Below, in pieces: positions 1-7,906 of a DNA stretch of 23,857 nucleotides. Location of the stretch: contig CAZVAQ010000041.1 of assembly GCA_964625145.1 (NCBI GenBank), positions 1-23,857 of the forward strand. Direction: 5' to 3'. The notes below the pieces were generated by a model. It worked only from the letters and a program-made list of their open reading frames with translations. It did not search any database and was not told the DNA's origin. The number at the start of each line of letters is the position of its first letter. The first letter of the stretch is position 1. Source of the DNA: CAYTRP01 sp964625145 (GTDB lineage Bacteria; Sumerlaeota; Sumerlaeia; SLMS01; JAHLLQ01). A program made the position numbers and the translations under genes.

Positions 1-2142
1 TTGGATGGGTTTGGTGGGGTGTTGGTAGATGATGGCGGTTGGGGTGGAGAGCAGGCGTTGGCGGAGGGTGGTGAAGCGTTGCCATTCGGCGGGGGTGAAG
101 CGGGGGCGAAAGAGGCCTTCTTCGTATTCGGAGAGTTCTGCCTGGTTGAGGAGGATGTAGCGGATATCTTGCGCGCGCCATTGTTGGACGAGGGAGGCGT
201 TGTCGGGTGTGGATTGGATGTGCGTGAGGATGAGTGGTTTGTCAAACCAGTCAGATAGGTGGACGGGGAAGTTGGCGTGGAAGCCGCGGTGCTCGCCGAT
301 GTCGAGGACGCCCTGGTTGTCGGCGTTGTCGTTGAGGTATTTGACGGCGGGCCATGCGTTGAAGCGGTGCTCGATGTAGGCGTCGCGATCAATGAAGCCG
401 AGGGCGACGAAGGCGGTGGGGTTGACGAAGTGGACGTAGATCATGAACCATGCAAACCCGGTGGCGGCACAGGCAGCGAGGATGATGCGGGCAATCCAGA
501 GTGTGAGGTTGTTGTGGACGAGGCGGGCGAGGGTAGGGATGGCGAGAATGATTGTTATAGCCAATGGTACAAGTAAGAAGCGGGTAGATTGATAAGTAAA
601 TATCCAGGCGATCCAGCCGCCGAGGAGTTGGAGGGCGAGGATGAAGATGATGGGTGATCTGGCGGTCGAGGGCGCCCGCCCTCCTCGACGGATCGTGAAG
701 ACAAGTGCGATGATGATGCTGATGAGCGCGAGGGGGAGGAGGGCGAGGGGCGCGGGGCCAGGGTTTTGTTCCTCAAAGCCGGGGCTGTTGCGCATGAGGA
801 GGCGGTTGGGGAAGCCGCGCTCGCGGGCTTCCTGGCGGATGAAGCCGCTGGGGACGTCGCCAGGAAAGCGCGACCAGCGGAAGGTGACGTCGAAGGGTGA
901 GGAGATGATGTCGGTGAGCGAGCGGCCAAAGCCGCGCTGGGCGGCGCGCTCGTTGTAGAAGTCGTTGGTCTCTGTGGACCATTCGTCGCCGCCAAAGGTG
1001 TTGTAGGCAGCGGGGTAGACCGGGTTGCCGTGGATGAGGGCACTCTTGATGAGCCAGGGAGACGGAACGAGGAGGAGGAGAATGATGAATGATGAATTAT
1101 GAATGATGAATGTTCTGAAGTGCTGGCGGTGGAATAGGAATGTGATGCCGAGGAGGAAGGCGGGGATGAGGGCGGTTAGCTTGGTGGCGATGGCGGCGCC
1201 GCAGAAGAGGCCGGCGAGGATGGTGCGCGTGCGGGCGTTGGCAAGGGTTGCGGCGTGAATGGCGCCGAGGATGTACGCCAGGGTGGCGAGGTCGATGAAC
1301 GGCCAGCCGGAAAGGATGAGGACGACGGGGAGCGTGACCAGGAGAAGGGAAGTGAGAATGCAGAATTCAGTGTTCAGAACATGAGAATGTGAAGAGGAGT
1401 TGGGAGTTGAGATGAGGAGTTGTTGGGTTAGGCAGTATGCGGCGAGGATGAGGGTGGGGAGGGAGAGCCAGTGGATGAGGTGCGTGGTGGTTGGGTTGCC
1501 GATGACGAGTCCGGCGAGGTAGAGCATGTTGTGTTGGAGCGGCAGATTGGAGAAGGCGTGATAGGGCAGGTGGGTGATGCGGCCGGCCTTGAGCCATTCC
1601 TGCGGGGCGAAGAGGTGGTAGCGCAGGCCGTCGCTTTCGACGACAGGCGCAAGGGCGGGGATGAAGGCGACGATGCAGACGATGACGCACGCGAGAGTCC
1701 ACCAGCCGGTGGCCGTGCGCGGGGTACGGATTCCGCGGATGGTGGCGAGCCAGATGGGCGCTTCTGAAACGATGCCGCCCGCGCCGAAGAGGACGAGCCA
1801 AACGCCCAAGGGATACAGGCCCACCAGGCCGATGAAGAGGACGAGGAGCGAGGCGGTGAGCTGGCCGAGGAGGAGGATGTACAGGGCGCGGGCAGGGCGG
1901 GAGTCCACGGGGAGCAGGCGCAGGGCGCGGCCCGCAATGCATCCCCAGCCGATGATGGCGGGGAGCAGGAGTAGGAATCCGCCGATGGCGTGGAGTGGTT
2001 CGGCGAGGCGGGCGATGTCGAAGTTTCCGGGCAGGAACCACTCGGGACGGATGCGCCATCCGATGGTCAAGGAGCCGGTAAGGACGAGGGCGACCCACGC
2101 CGTGAAGACGAGCAGGAGAGTGGCGCGGGTGGCAGGGTTCAC
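1..2142 (-). CDS. Multi-pass membrane glycosyltransferase, GT39/ArnT-like (C-terminus off window)
   Basis: Reading the minus strand from GTG at 2142, the frame stays open to base 1 (714 codons, no stop), so the end lies outside the window. The protein is strongly hydrophobic with about ten or more membrane segments. The first is at residues 6-24. A loop starts with ESDGLRYHLFAPQEWLKAGR and continues with LPY and SNLPLQ, followed later by GNPVYP and by QSTRFLL before the last helices. This order is typical of undecaprenyl/dolichyl-phosphate-sugar-dependent GT-C transferases that act on the outer membrane face. The C-terminal 130 residues form a soluble domain. The GTG overlaps the stop of the upstream hydrolase by four bases (GTGA), implying coupled translation. 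Three loops contain DNA resembling the intergenic repeats of this genome (about 667-690, 1079-1112 and 1357-1385). Family assignment is from pattern memory, and the sugar and acceptor are unknown. Confidence 0.8.
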   Translation of the reverse strand, partial: MNPATRATLLLVFTAWVALVLTGSLTIGWRIRPEWFLPGNFDIARLAEPLHAIGGFLLLLPAIIGWGCIAGRALRLLPVDSRPARALYILLLGQLTASLLVLFIGLVGLYPLGVWLVLFGAGGIVSEAPIWLATIRGIRTPRTATGWWTLACVIVCIVAFIPALAPVVESDGLRYHLFAPQEWLKAGRITHLPYHAFSNLPLQHNMLYLAGLVIGNPTTTHLIHWLSLPTLILAAYCLTQQLLISTPNSSSHSHVLNTEFCILTSLLLVTLPVVLILSGWPFIDLATLAYILGAIHAATLANARTRTILAGLFCGAAIATKLTALIPAFLLGITFLFHRQHFRTFIIHNSSFIILLLLVPSPWLIKSALIHGNPVYPAAYNTFGGDEWSTETNDFYNERAAQRGFGRSLTDIISSPFDVTFRWSRFPGDVPSGFIRQEARERGFPNRLLMRNSPGFEEQNPGPAPLALLPLALISIIIALVFTIRRGGRAPSTARSPIIFILALQLLGGWIAWIFTYQSTRFLLVPLAITIILAIPTLARLVHNNLTLWIARIILAACAATGFAWFMIYVHFVNPTAFVALGFIDRDAYIEHRFNAWPAVKYLNDNADNQGVLDIGEHRGFHANFPVHLSDWFDKPLILTHIQSTPDNASLVQQWRAQDIRYILLNQAELSEYEEGLFRPRFTPAEWQRFTTLRQRLLSTPTAIIYQHPTKPIQ

Positions 2143-3017
2143 GTGGATTGCCAGGAGGTGGGTCGTTGGTGCGACGCGAGGAACTGGAGGCCTGCTTCGG
2201 GGAGGCCGTCGTGGCCGCCTTCGAAGAGGACGCATCGCGCGTTGTGGCTGTTACGGCTCAGGTAGATCGGGCGGTTGATGAAGGGATCACCGGCCGGGAT
2301 GGGTTCGAGTTGGCGGGAAACGCTGCGTGCGATTTCGTCTTCGGAGATGGGTGCATTGCCGTGCGAGCGGGCGATGGCGTTGAAGGCGTGGAGAGTTTGG
2401 GAGACGGGGACGCTGTTGCCGTCGTGGCCATCGTGGATGCCCGCGTTGATCTCCATGGGGAGGTCGCCAATGTTGTGCAACCACGTGATGGGCGAGCGAA
2501 GACGGTATTGCTCATCGACGTCGGGGCTGTCGCCGGGCTTGCCGCCGGTGACGGATTCGAGGGCGCCGGCGTAGCGAGTGGCACGCTCGACGGATTGGTG
2601 GTACCATGCGGCGAGGTCGGAGATGCCGACCCAGGAGGAGACAGCGGACCAGCATTGCGGGTAGCGGGCGGCCATCATCATGGACATGTGGCCACCGCCG
2701 GATTCGCCGGCCAGGTAGATGCGCGCCGTGTCGACGGGGAGGCGCTGCAGGACGTGGGCGACGGTGTCGAGGATGTCCTGTTGGGCAAGGGGGGAAGCGC
2801 AGGCGTTGGGGTTGTAGTTGATGCCGCGGAAGTCGGGCTGGAGGAGGTGCCAGTCGCGCTGGCGGACGGCTTCGTGCCAGAGGGCGTAGTCCTGGCGGTA
2901 GTCGCCGCTCCATTGGTGGAGCAGGACGAGGAGCGGTCGCGGGCCGGGTGCGCTGGCGGGAAAGAGGAGGCTGGGCTGGGGGGTGCTGTCGATGGTGCTT
3001 TGTACGGTGATTTCCAT
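2139..3017 (-). CDS. Alpha/beta hydrolase, esterase/S9-peptidase-like
   Basis: A 292-residue alpha/beta-hydrolase fold protein. After an N-terminal strand (LLVLLHQWSGD, about 29-39, oxyanion region), the nucleophile elbow GESGGG places the catalytic serine at residue 106. A GGHDG motif near residue 273 supplies the likely histidine, and Asp residues in the preceding INAGIHDGHDG segment are candidates for the acid. Such proteins are carboxylesterases, acetyl-xylan esterases or prolyl-oligopeptidase-like hydrolases. The substrate cannot be read from the sequence. No signal peptide is obvious, so it is probably cytoplasmic. ATG at 3017 was chosen because the following residues begin the fold. 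A TTG at 3077 would add 20 unconvincing residues, and neither start has a strong ribosome site. The gene ends in a GTGA overlap with the glycosyltransferase, so the two form an operon. Confidence 0.85.
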   Translation of the reverse strand: MEITVQSTIDSTPQPSLLFPASAPGPRPLLVLLHQWSGDYRQDYALWHEAVRQRDWHLLQPDFRGINYNPNACASPLAQQDILDTVAHVLQRLPVDTARIYLAGESGGGHMSMMMAARYPQCWSAVSSWVGISDLAAWYHQSVERATRYAGALESVTGGKPGDSPDVDEQYRLRSPITWLHNIGDLPMEINAGIHDGHDGNSVPVSQTLHAFNAIARSHGNAPISEDEIARSVSRQLEPIPAGDPFINRPIYLSRNSHNARCVLFEGGHDGLPEAGLQFLASHQRPTSWQST

Positions 3018-3161
3018 GGTTGCCCGGTCGCGAGGGTATGGTTTGCAGAAAGCTATCGCGTGGACGGCGGGTGGCAAGGGGGGTGTGCGCGATTGGTCTT
3101 GTCCCTGTGAGTTTACCGGGGTGACATGAAGTTCAATCTCCTTCCGAAAGGATGAACGAAG

Positions 3162-3539
3162 ATGGGATTTATCCAGGAGTTCAAAGAATTTGCCGTGAAG
3201 GGGAATGCGCTGGACATGGCGGTGGGTATCATCATCGGCGCGGCGTTCAACAAGATCGTGCAGTCGATCGTCAATGACCTGATCATGCCGCCGATCGGGT
3301 TGGCGATTGGGGGCGTGGATTTCAAGGAGTTGAAGTTCGTGCTGAAGGAAGCGGTGCTGGGGCCCGATGGCGCAGAGACGGCGGCGGAGGTGGCGATGCG
3401 GTATGGGATGTTCCTGAACACGGTGATCGAGTTCCTGATCATCGCGTTCTCGGTGTTTGTGGTGGTGAAGTTCATGAACCGGCTGGTGTCGATGCGGCCG
3501 CCGATGTGGCCGACGGGGAAGGAAAAGGCGGAAGGATGA
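3162..3539 (+). CDS. mscL: Large-conductance mechanosensitive channel MscL
   Basis: A 125-residue protein, close to the usual MscL length. It begins with the amphipathic N-terminal helix (GFIQEFKEFAVKGN), followed by the pore-lining TM1 (LDMAVGIIIGAAFNKIVQSI) and the NDLIMPPIG segment. A short periplasmic loop comes next, then TM2 (FLNTVIEFLIIAFSVFVVVKF) and a charged cytoplasmic tail. MscL forms a homopentamer in the inner membrane that opens under membrane tension to release solutes during hypo-osmotic shock. The ATG is preceded by GAAAGGA at about 3146-3152. The gene stands alone between a divergent hydrolase operon and the regulatory block, and is followed by simple repeats and a GC-rich stem-loop. 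Identification is secure. Confidence 0.97.
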   Translation: MGFIQEFKEFAVKGNALDMAVGIIIGAAFNKIVQSIVNDLIMPPIGLAIGGVDFKELKFVLKEAVLGPDGAETAAEVAMRYGMFLNTVIEFLIIAFSVFVVVKFMNRLVSMRPPMWPTGKEKAEG

Positions 3540-3540
3540 A

Positions 3541-3590
3541 GGGGGAAGGGGGAAGGATGAAGGATGAGGGATGAAGGATGAGGGATGAAG
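3541..3590 (+). repeat. GGATGAA/GGATGAG simple tandem repeat
   Basis: A purine-only tract made of imperfect 7-base units (GGATGAA, GGATGAG, GGGATGAAGG), starting three bases after the mscL stop. The same unit recurs at 7880-7896 and 17096-17170. It reads through no plausible gene. Confidence 0.85.
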
Positions 3591-3610
3591 GCGCCCCCGG
3601 CTCCGGGCGT

Positions 3611-3634
3611 CCCCCCCGGCCGGGCCCGGGGGGG
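3611..3634 (+). terminator. GC-rich stem-loop downstream of mscL
   Basis: Perfect arms CCCCCCCGG (3611-3619) and CCGGGGGGG (3626-3634) flank a six-base loop. A smaller CGCCC/GGGCG stem lies just upstream (3592-3609). No U-tract follows, so termination is an inference from position between mscL and the phosphatase gene. Confidence 0.4.
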
Positions 3635-3743
3635 GGGCTGGGGTGGTGTCTGTAGTTGCGTTGGGGCGGTTGGTTGATGCAGGACTTTGAAGGGCGGCCT
3701 GTCACCGGGCCGCTTTCACCTTCGGCCGTGGGAAGGATTTCTC

Positions 3744-5258
3744 GTGGGCTGGATCGTGACAGTCCTGCTGCTGGGGGGCGTTTGCGTCCTGGGGTTCCTG
3801 CTGCTTCAGGCGCAGCGGGAGATCCGGTGGTTGCGGCAGCGGACGGCGGACCGGGATCGCGAGCGGGAGACGGTGTTCCGCTTCCTGAATGAATTCGGCG
3901 ACCTGATCACCAAGAAGTTCGAGCTGGGGGAGACGTTGGAGATGGTGATGTCGTTCAGCCGCGAGGCGACTCGGGCTGACGCGGGGGCGATTTATTTGCG
4001 GGACAAGGACGAACCGGATGTGCTGCAGGCGCGGGTGGTGCAGGGCTTGTTCCCGCCGCTGCACGAGGTGGCAACGGACAAGCTGATCTCGCGTCGCAAG
4101 TACCTGGCGGATTATGTGAAGAAGGAGCGCTTGTCGGCGCGCGAGGGGATCTTTGCGGCGGCGGTGCAACAGGGAGAGGCGATCCTGATCCCGAATGGGC
4201 GTTCTGACGAACGCATTCCGGCTTCCGCACACACGTTGGTGGAGATCGAGGGGATGATCATCGCCCCGTTGCAGGTGCGCGGTGGTATTCTTGGCGTGTT
4301 GGTGTTGATCAACAAGCGCGATGACACGACGCCGGGGATGACGTTCAACCGCTCGGATCTGGACATCGTGCAGGCGTTGGCGGACCAGGTGGCATCGACG
4401 CTGGATGTAGTGCGCCTGCACGAGGAGAATGCCGAGAAGCAGCGGATGGAGCAGGAGTTGGCGGTGGCGCATGATTTCCAGAAGCTGCTGCTGCCGCGGA
4501 GGGATCCGCAGTTGCCGGAGGTGGAGATCGCCGGCTTCAGCCAGCCGGCGCTGGAGGTGGGCGGGGACTACTTCGATTACATCGATGTGGATGAGAAGCA
4601 CTTGGGGATCATCGTGGGGGATGTCTCGGGAAAGGGTATCCCCGGGGCGTTGGTGATGGCGTCGCTGCGGAGCACGTTGCGTGCAAACGCGCCGGGGAAC
4701 TTGTCGCCGCGCGAGGTGTTGCGGGCCGTGAATTCGGCCCTGACGCGTGACACGAAGGAGAGCACGTTCGTGTCGGCGACGTATGGCATCCTGGACCGTG
4801 GGACGGGCATGTTCCGTTTTGCACGGGCGGGTCACGAGCCGTTGGTCTGTTATCGCGCGCAGGACGGCCATGTGGAGTTGCGCGATCCGGAGGGGATGGT
4901 GCTGGGGATGGTGGAGGGGGAGTTGTTTGACCGGATCGAGGAGGATGAGGTGGACCTGAAGCGGGCCGGGACGTTGGTGCTGTATACCGACGGCGTGTCG
5001 GAGGCGATGAACGAGGACTACGAGGAGTACGGCACGGAGCGTTTTCTGGCGGCGTTGGCGGACTTGGCGCAGGAGGAGCCGAAGGAGGTGATCGCGGGAT
5101 TGCTGGGGGACATCCGGGAATTCACAGGGGGGCGGCCGCAACATGACGATATTACGCTTGTCGTGATGCGCTGGAACGGTAATATTGGGTCACAAATGGC
5201 GGTCGGGTTGGAGGACGACGGGACTGCGGGTCTTTCCGGGAAATCGGTAGTCGCCTAG
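3744..5258 (+). CDS. Membrane-anchored GAF-PP2C (SpoIIE/RsbU-type) serine phosphatase
   Basis: A 504-residue protein with one N-terminal transmembrane helix (residues 2-21), a short charged coiled coil (22-45) and a GAF sensor domain (about 50-215, starting FLNEFGDLITKKFELGETLE). A linker helix ending in the RsbU-typical EQELAVAHDFQKLLLP leads into a PP2C/SpoIIE catalytic domain. Metal-binding acidic residues are visible in GGDYFDYI (Asp275), GDVSGKGIPG (Asp293), LYTDGVSEA (Asp416) and QHDDITLVV (Asp468/469). Such phosphatases remove phosphate from STAS-domain anti-sigma antagonists. The next gene, 16 bases downstream, encodes exactly such a protein. GTG at 3744 is chosen because GGAAGGA (3731-3737) sits six bases before it. 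A TTG at 3687 in frame would add 19 residues. The membrane anchor with cytoplasmic GAF suggests signal sensing near the membrane. The ligand is unknown. Confidence 0.92.
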   Translation: MGWIVTVLLLGGVCVLGFLLLQAQREIRWLRQRTADRDRERETVFRFLNEFGDLITKKFELGETLEMVMSFSREATRADAGAIYLRDKDEPDVLQARVVQGLFPPLHEVATDKLISRRKYLADYVKKERLSAREGIFAAAVQQGEAILIPNGRSDERIPASAHTLVEIEGMIIAPLQVRGGILGVLVLINKRDDTTPGMTFNRSDLDIVQALADQVASTLDVVRLHEENAEKQRMEQELAVAHDFQKLLLPRRDPQLPEVEIAGFSQPALEVGGDYFDYIDVDEKHLGIIVGDVSGKGIPGALVMASLRSTLRANAPGNLSPREVLRAVNSALTRDTKESTFVSATYGILDRGTGMFRFARAGHEPLVCYRAQDGHVELRDPEGMVLGMVEGELFDRIEEDEVDLKRAGTLVLYTDGVSEAMNEDYEEYGTERFLAALADLAQEEPKEVIAGLLGDIREFTGGRPQHDDITLVVMRWNGNIGSQMAVGLEDDGTAGLSGKSVVA

Positions 5259-5274
5259 CCAAGGAGGCCAAAGC

Positions 5275-5646
5275 TTGAAGAACTATGACTTGGTGATCCA
5301 CCCGGAGACGGACCCTGCCGTGCGGCGGCTGGAGTTGCACGGTTGCCTGGACAGCCACACGGTGGTGGCTTTCGAGCGCTCGGTGCAGGGGTTGCTGGAC
5401 AATGGCGGGGGGGAGGGCGCGTGCCCTTGCATGATTCTGGACCTGTCTGAACTGACTTATATCAGCTCGGCGGGGATCAGTGCGTTGATGGGTTTGACGC
5501 GGCGCCTGCGGGAGCGGGGGAGCGAGTTGTTCCTGCTGAAGCCGACGGAGAAGGTGTTCCGGGTTTTTCGGACGTTGGGGTTCACGAACATTTTCCGCAT
5601 CATCAACAATGAATCCGAGGCCACGACAAACGTACGACAAGGTTGA
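5275..5646 (+). CDS. STAS-domain anti-anti-sigma factor (RsbV/SpoIIAA-like)
   Basis: A 123-residue single STAS domain. The core reads MILDLSELTYISSAGISALM (residues 53-72), with the SSAG motif at 64-67 lying where RsbV/SpoIIAA proteins carry the regulatory phosphoserine. It then continues through LRERGSELFLLKPTEKVFRVF and LGFTNIF, the standard last strand and helix. When unphosphorylated, these proteins bind the RsbW-type kinase and release its sigma factor or other target. The start is TTG with a strong AGGAGG (about 5262-5267) upstream. An insertion of Gly and Cys residues (GGGEGACPC, 44-52) in the loop before the core strand is unusual. The gene lies between its probable phosphatase and its probable kinase. 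Confidence 0.92.
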   Translation: MKNYDLVIHPETDPAVRRLELHGCLDSHTVVAFERSVQGLLDNGGGEGACPCMILDLSELTYISSAGISALMGLTRRLRERGSELFLLKPTEKVFRVFRTLGFTNIFRIINNESEATTNVRQG

Positions 5647-5716
5647 CGGGTGGAATTGAGGAGCCCGTTGTCGTAACCGCCTGAGCAACCCCTGATTGTG
5701 CCGGAGGCCTCCCGCG

Positions 5717-6202
5717 ATGGCTTCGCCCCCTTGTCAGCCCGTCGAGCAGGATGTGTTGGATTTCGAGATTCGATGTCCGGTGAAGACGCGGGTGTTGTCG
5801 ATCCTGCGCAACGTGGCCACGTGCGTGGCGCGTGAAGCGGGTTTTTGCGAGGAGGACATCGACCAGATCGAGATGGCGGTGGACGAGGCGTGCGCGAATG
5901 TGATCCGTCACGCCTATTCGGCCGGCTCGGATGGTCAATTGCCGAAGATTGAGCCGGCGGATTTCGTGCTGCACCTGCAGGTGTGCGTCTCGGAGAACCG
6001 GATCTCATTCCGGGTGCGCGATCGCGGGGTGGGCCTGGACAAGAAGCCCGAAGGCGCGCGCAGCATTGAGGAGTACGTGAAGCGAGGCGGGAAGGGGGGA
6101 TTGGGCATTTATATCATCCGGAACTTCATGGACGAGGTGGCCTATGAGTGCCCGCCGGGCGAGGGGACGATCCTGACGATGACGAAGTATTTGAAGGCGT
6201 GA
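5717..6202 (+). CDS. RsbW-like anti-sigma factor serine kinase (HATPase_c_2)
   Basis: A 161-residue GHKL-fold protein lacking any dimerisation/phosphotransfer domain. The N box is EMAVDEACANVIRHAY (Glu57, Asn61), the G1 box is RDRGVGLD (Asp102) and the G2 box is GGKGGLGIYIIRNF (124-137). GEGTILTM forms the terminal strand. This is the architecture of RsbW/SpoIIAB, which phosphorylates a STAS partner and sequesters a sigma factor. ATG at 5717 follows GGAGG (5703-5707). A TTG at 5696 would lengthen it by seven residues, but lies before that site. It forms a three-gene partner-switching set with the phosphatase and STAS genes. No sigma factor is encoded next to it, so its target is not visible here. 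Confidence 0.92.
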   Translation: MASPPCQPVEQDVLDFEIRCPVKTRVLSILRNVATCVAREAGFCEEDIDQIEMAVDEACANVIRHAYSAGSDGQLPKIEPADFVLHLQVCVSENRISFRVRDRGVGLDKKPEGARSIEEYVKRGGKGGLGIYIIRNFMDEVAYECPPGEGTILTMTKYLKA

Positions 6203-6216
6203 AGGGGGGGATGGCG

Positions 6217-6243
6217 GGGACAGTAGGGACAGCAGGGATTGCA
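6217..6243 (+). repeat. GGGACAGCA-type tandem 9-mers
   Basis: Three successive 9-base units (GGGACAGTA, GGGACAGCA, GGGATTGCA) lie in the spacer after the RsbW-like gene. The same unit is amplified at 10835-10912. Confidence 0.8.
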
Positions 6244-6368
6244 GAGCCGACAAGGGAGGTTCGGGCTGGCGGGGGCGACGGCACGCTGGATAACATGCAG
6301 GGGCGGCACTGGCTTCCTCTTGCGACGACGGGCTTGGTGGCACAGGGTGGCGGCAACTCGTTGGTGGG

Positions 6369-7877
6369 TTGCCGACGGGATCCTCGGCCCATGGGGTGGT
6401 CGTCGTGTCTGATGTCTTTTCTGCGGAATCTCGAACCACTCAACATCTGGTGAGCCAGTTGCGGTGCGTGACGCGCATGTCGCTGGCGCTGAGTTCGGCG
6501 GTCAGCGTGGAGGATGTGTATTCCGTGCTGCTGTCGGGGCTGATCTCGCCGTTGGGGTTGGGGTATTCACAGGCGATTGTGTTCGAGAACATCCCCGGGC
6601 GCTCGCATTTCACGGGGCGGTACTGCATTGCGCTGGAGTCGCGCGAGGAGGCCGAGGAGCTGCGCAGCGATCTGGAGTCGGAGGTGAACTTCCTGACGCA
6701 GCGCAAGGAGGAGCTGCTGGAGCGGGGGGTGGCGGACGAGGGGGTGGTGGAGGAGTTGCGCATGCTGGAGCTGGGGACGCATTGGGTGACGGTGTTCCAG
6801 CGGCTTGCGACGGACAACGCGCGCAGCCGTGCGGTGTCGTCGCTTTTCTATGACGAAGCGCATGGGCAGTGCGACCCGCAGGGCCGGGGGTTGTTCCGCC
6901 AGGCGCAGTTGGCCCTGTCGCCGCAGGTGGTGCGGAAGAGCGACAAGGAGATCGAGCTGCCGTCGGATCTGGTGGGGTTGTTGGCGGATGAGTCCGCGCT
7001 GGTGCCGCTGCGTACGAACAAGGGTTTGCGGGCGTTGATCCTGCTGGATCGGCGGCTGAGCGGGGAGCCGATCATCCTGCCGGATCTGGAGCAGTTGGAT
7101 TGGTTCGCGACGCAGGGTGCGTTGGCGCTGCAGAACGCGGAGCTGATCAACGACCTGGAGAGCGCGTACCAGGAGCTGAAGGCGGTCGACCAGCTTAAAT
7201 CAAACTTCCTTTCGACAATTTCCCATGAGCTAAGAACGCCGCTGACGGCGATCACGGGGTTTGTGGACCTGGTGTTGAAGGAGCGCGTCGGGCCGATCAG
7301 CGAGAACCAGCGGAGCCTGCTGGAGCGCGTGGCGCGCAATACCGGGCACCTGAACAACATGGTGACGGACCTGATCGAGATCGCGGAGATCGAGGCGGAG
7401 GGGATGCGGGACCTGCGGATGGAGGCGGTGGATCCGCTGCACGTGCTGTTCGCGACATTCCCGCGACTTGACAGCCGCCGCCGCGACCAGCGCGTGAGCG
7501 TGGAGCCGGTGTTCGACGGAACCGTGCCGGCGATCGTGTGCGACGAGCATGCGCTGGAGAGGATCTTCTTTCACCTGCTGGACAATGCGATGAAGTTCTC
7601 GCCGCCGGATGGCGAGGTGCAGGTGGAGTTCAAGCGCAGCGGCCAGCAACTGCGCATCGCGATCCGGGACCACGGCGTGGGCATCCCGCCGGACAAGTTG
7701 CAGCGCATCTTCGACCAGTTCTTCCAGGTGGACAACAGCCTGACGCGCGGGCACGAGGGATTGGGGCTGGGACTGGCGGTGACGCGGATGCTGGTGCAGG
7801 CGACGCACGGCGAGATCGAGGTGGAGAGCACGCTGGGGAAGGGATCGACGTTTACGGTGAGCTATCCGCTGGCGTAA
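6369..7877 (+). CDS. GAF-domain sensor histidine kinase
   Basis: A 502-residue cytoplasmic kinase without membrane segments. Residues about 30-262 form a GAF-like sensor interrupted by a charged helical stretch (90-165, rich in E, R and L). A signalling helix (263-276) leads to the HisKA domain with H box STISHELRTPLTAI, phospho-acceptor His286. The catalytic domain has the N box FHLLDNAMKFSPPDGEV, the G1 box RDHGVGIPPDKL, the F box FDQFFQVD and the G2 box GHEGLGLGLAVTRML. It autophosphorylates and would pass phosphate to a response regulator, but none is encoded nearby. TTG at 6369 is the first start in the frame (stop at 6291). GTG at 6396 or 6405 is equally possible, as no start has a clear ribosome site. 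Codons at 7194-7238, around the H box, are A/T-rich and unlike the rest of the gene. It probably senses a signal related to the upstream partner-switching genes. Confidence 0.93.
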   Translation: MPTGSSAHGVVVVSDVFSAESRTTQHLVSQLRCVTRMSLALSSAVSVEDVYSVLLSGLISPLGLGYSQAIVFENIPGRSHFTGRYCIALESREEAEELRSDLESEVNFLTQRKEELLERGVADEGVVEELRMLELGTHWVTVFQRLATDNARSRAVSSLFYDEAHGQCDPQGRGLFRQAQLALSPQVVRKSDKEIELPSDLVGLLADESALVPLRTNKGLRALILLDRRLSGEPIILPDLEQLDWFATQGALALQNAELINDLESAYQELKAVDQLKSNFLSTISHELRTPLTAITGFVDLVLKERVGPISENQRSLLERVARNTGHLNNMVTDLIEIAEIEAEGMRDLRMEAVDPLHVLFATFPRLDSRRRDQRVSVEPVFDGTVPAIVCDEHALERIFFHLLDNAMKFSPPDGEVQVEFKRSGQQLRIAIRDHGVGIPPDKLQRIFDQFFQVDNSLTRGHEGLGLGLAVTRMLVQATHGEIEVESTLGKGSTFTVSYPLA

Positions 7878-7879
7878 GG

Positions 7880-7896
7880 TTGAAGGATGAAGGATG
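7880..7896 (+). repeat. Short GGATGAA repeat between convergent genes
   Basis: Two copies of the 7-mer lie in the 29-base gap between the histidine kinase stop and the Nif3-like stop. They belong to the same family as 3541-3590 and 17096-17170. Confidence 0.7.
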
Positions 7897-7906
7897 GAGT
7901 GGGGGG

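Noticed and set aside
2148..3110. Long plus-strand open frame opposite the hydrolase gene
   Set aside because: Antisense to a clear alpha/beta hydrolase. Its Gly/Val/Asp-rich translation has no family motif, as expected of an antisense shadow in GC-rich DNA.
3702..5144. 480-codon minus-strand frame opposite the phosphatase gene
   Set aside because: Arg/His/Leu-rich antisense shadow of a clear GAF-PP2C gene.
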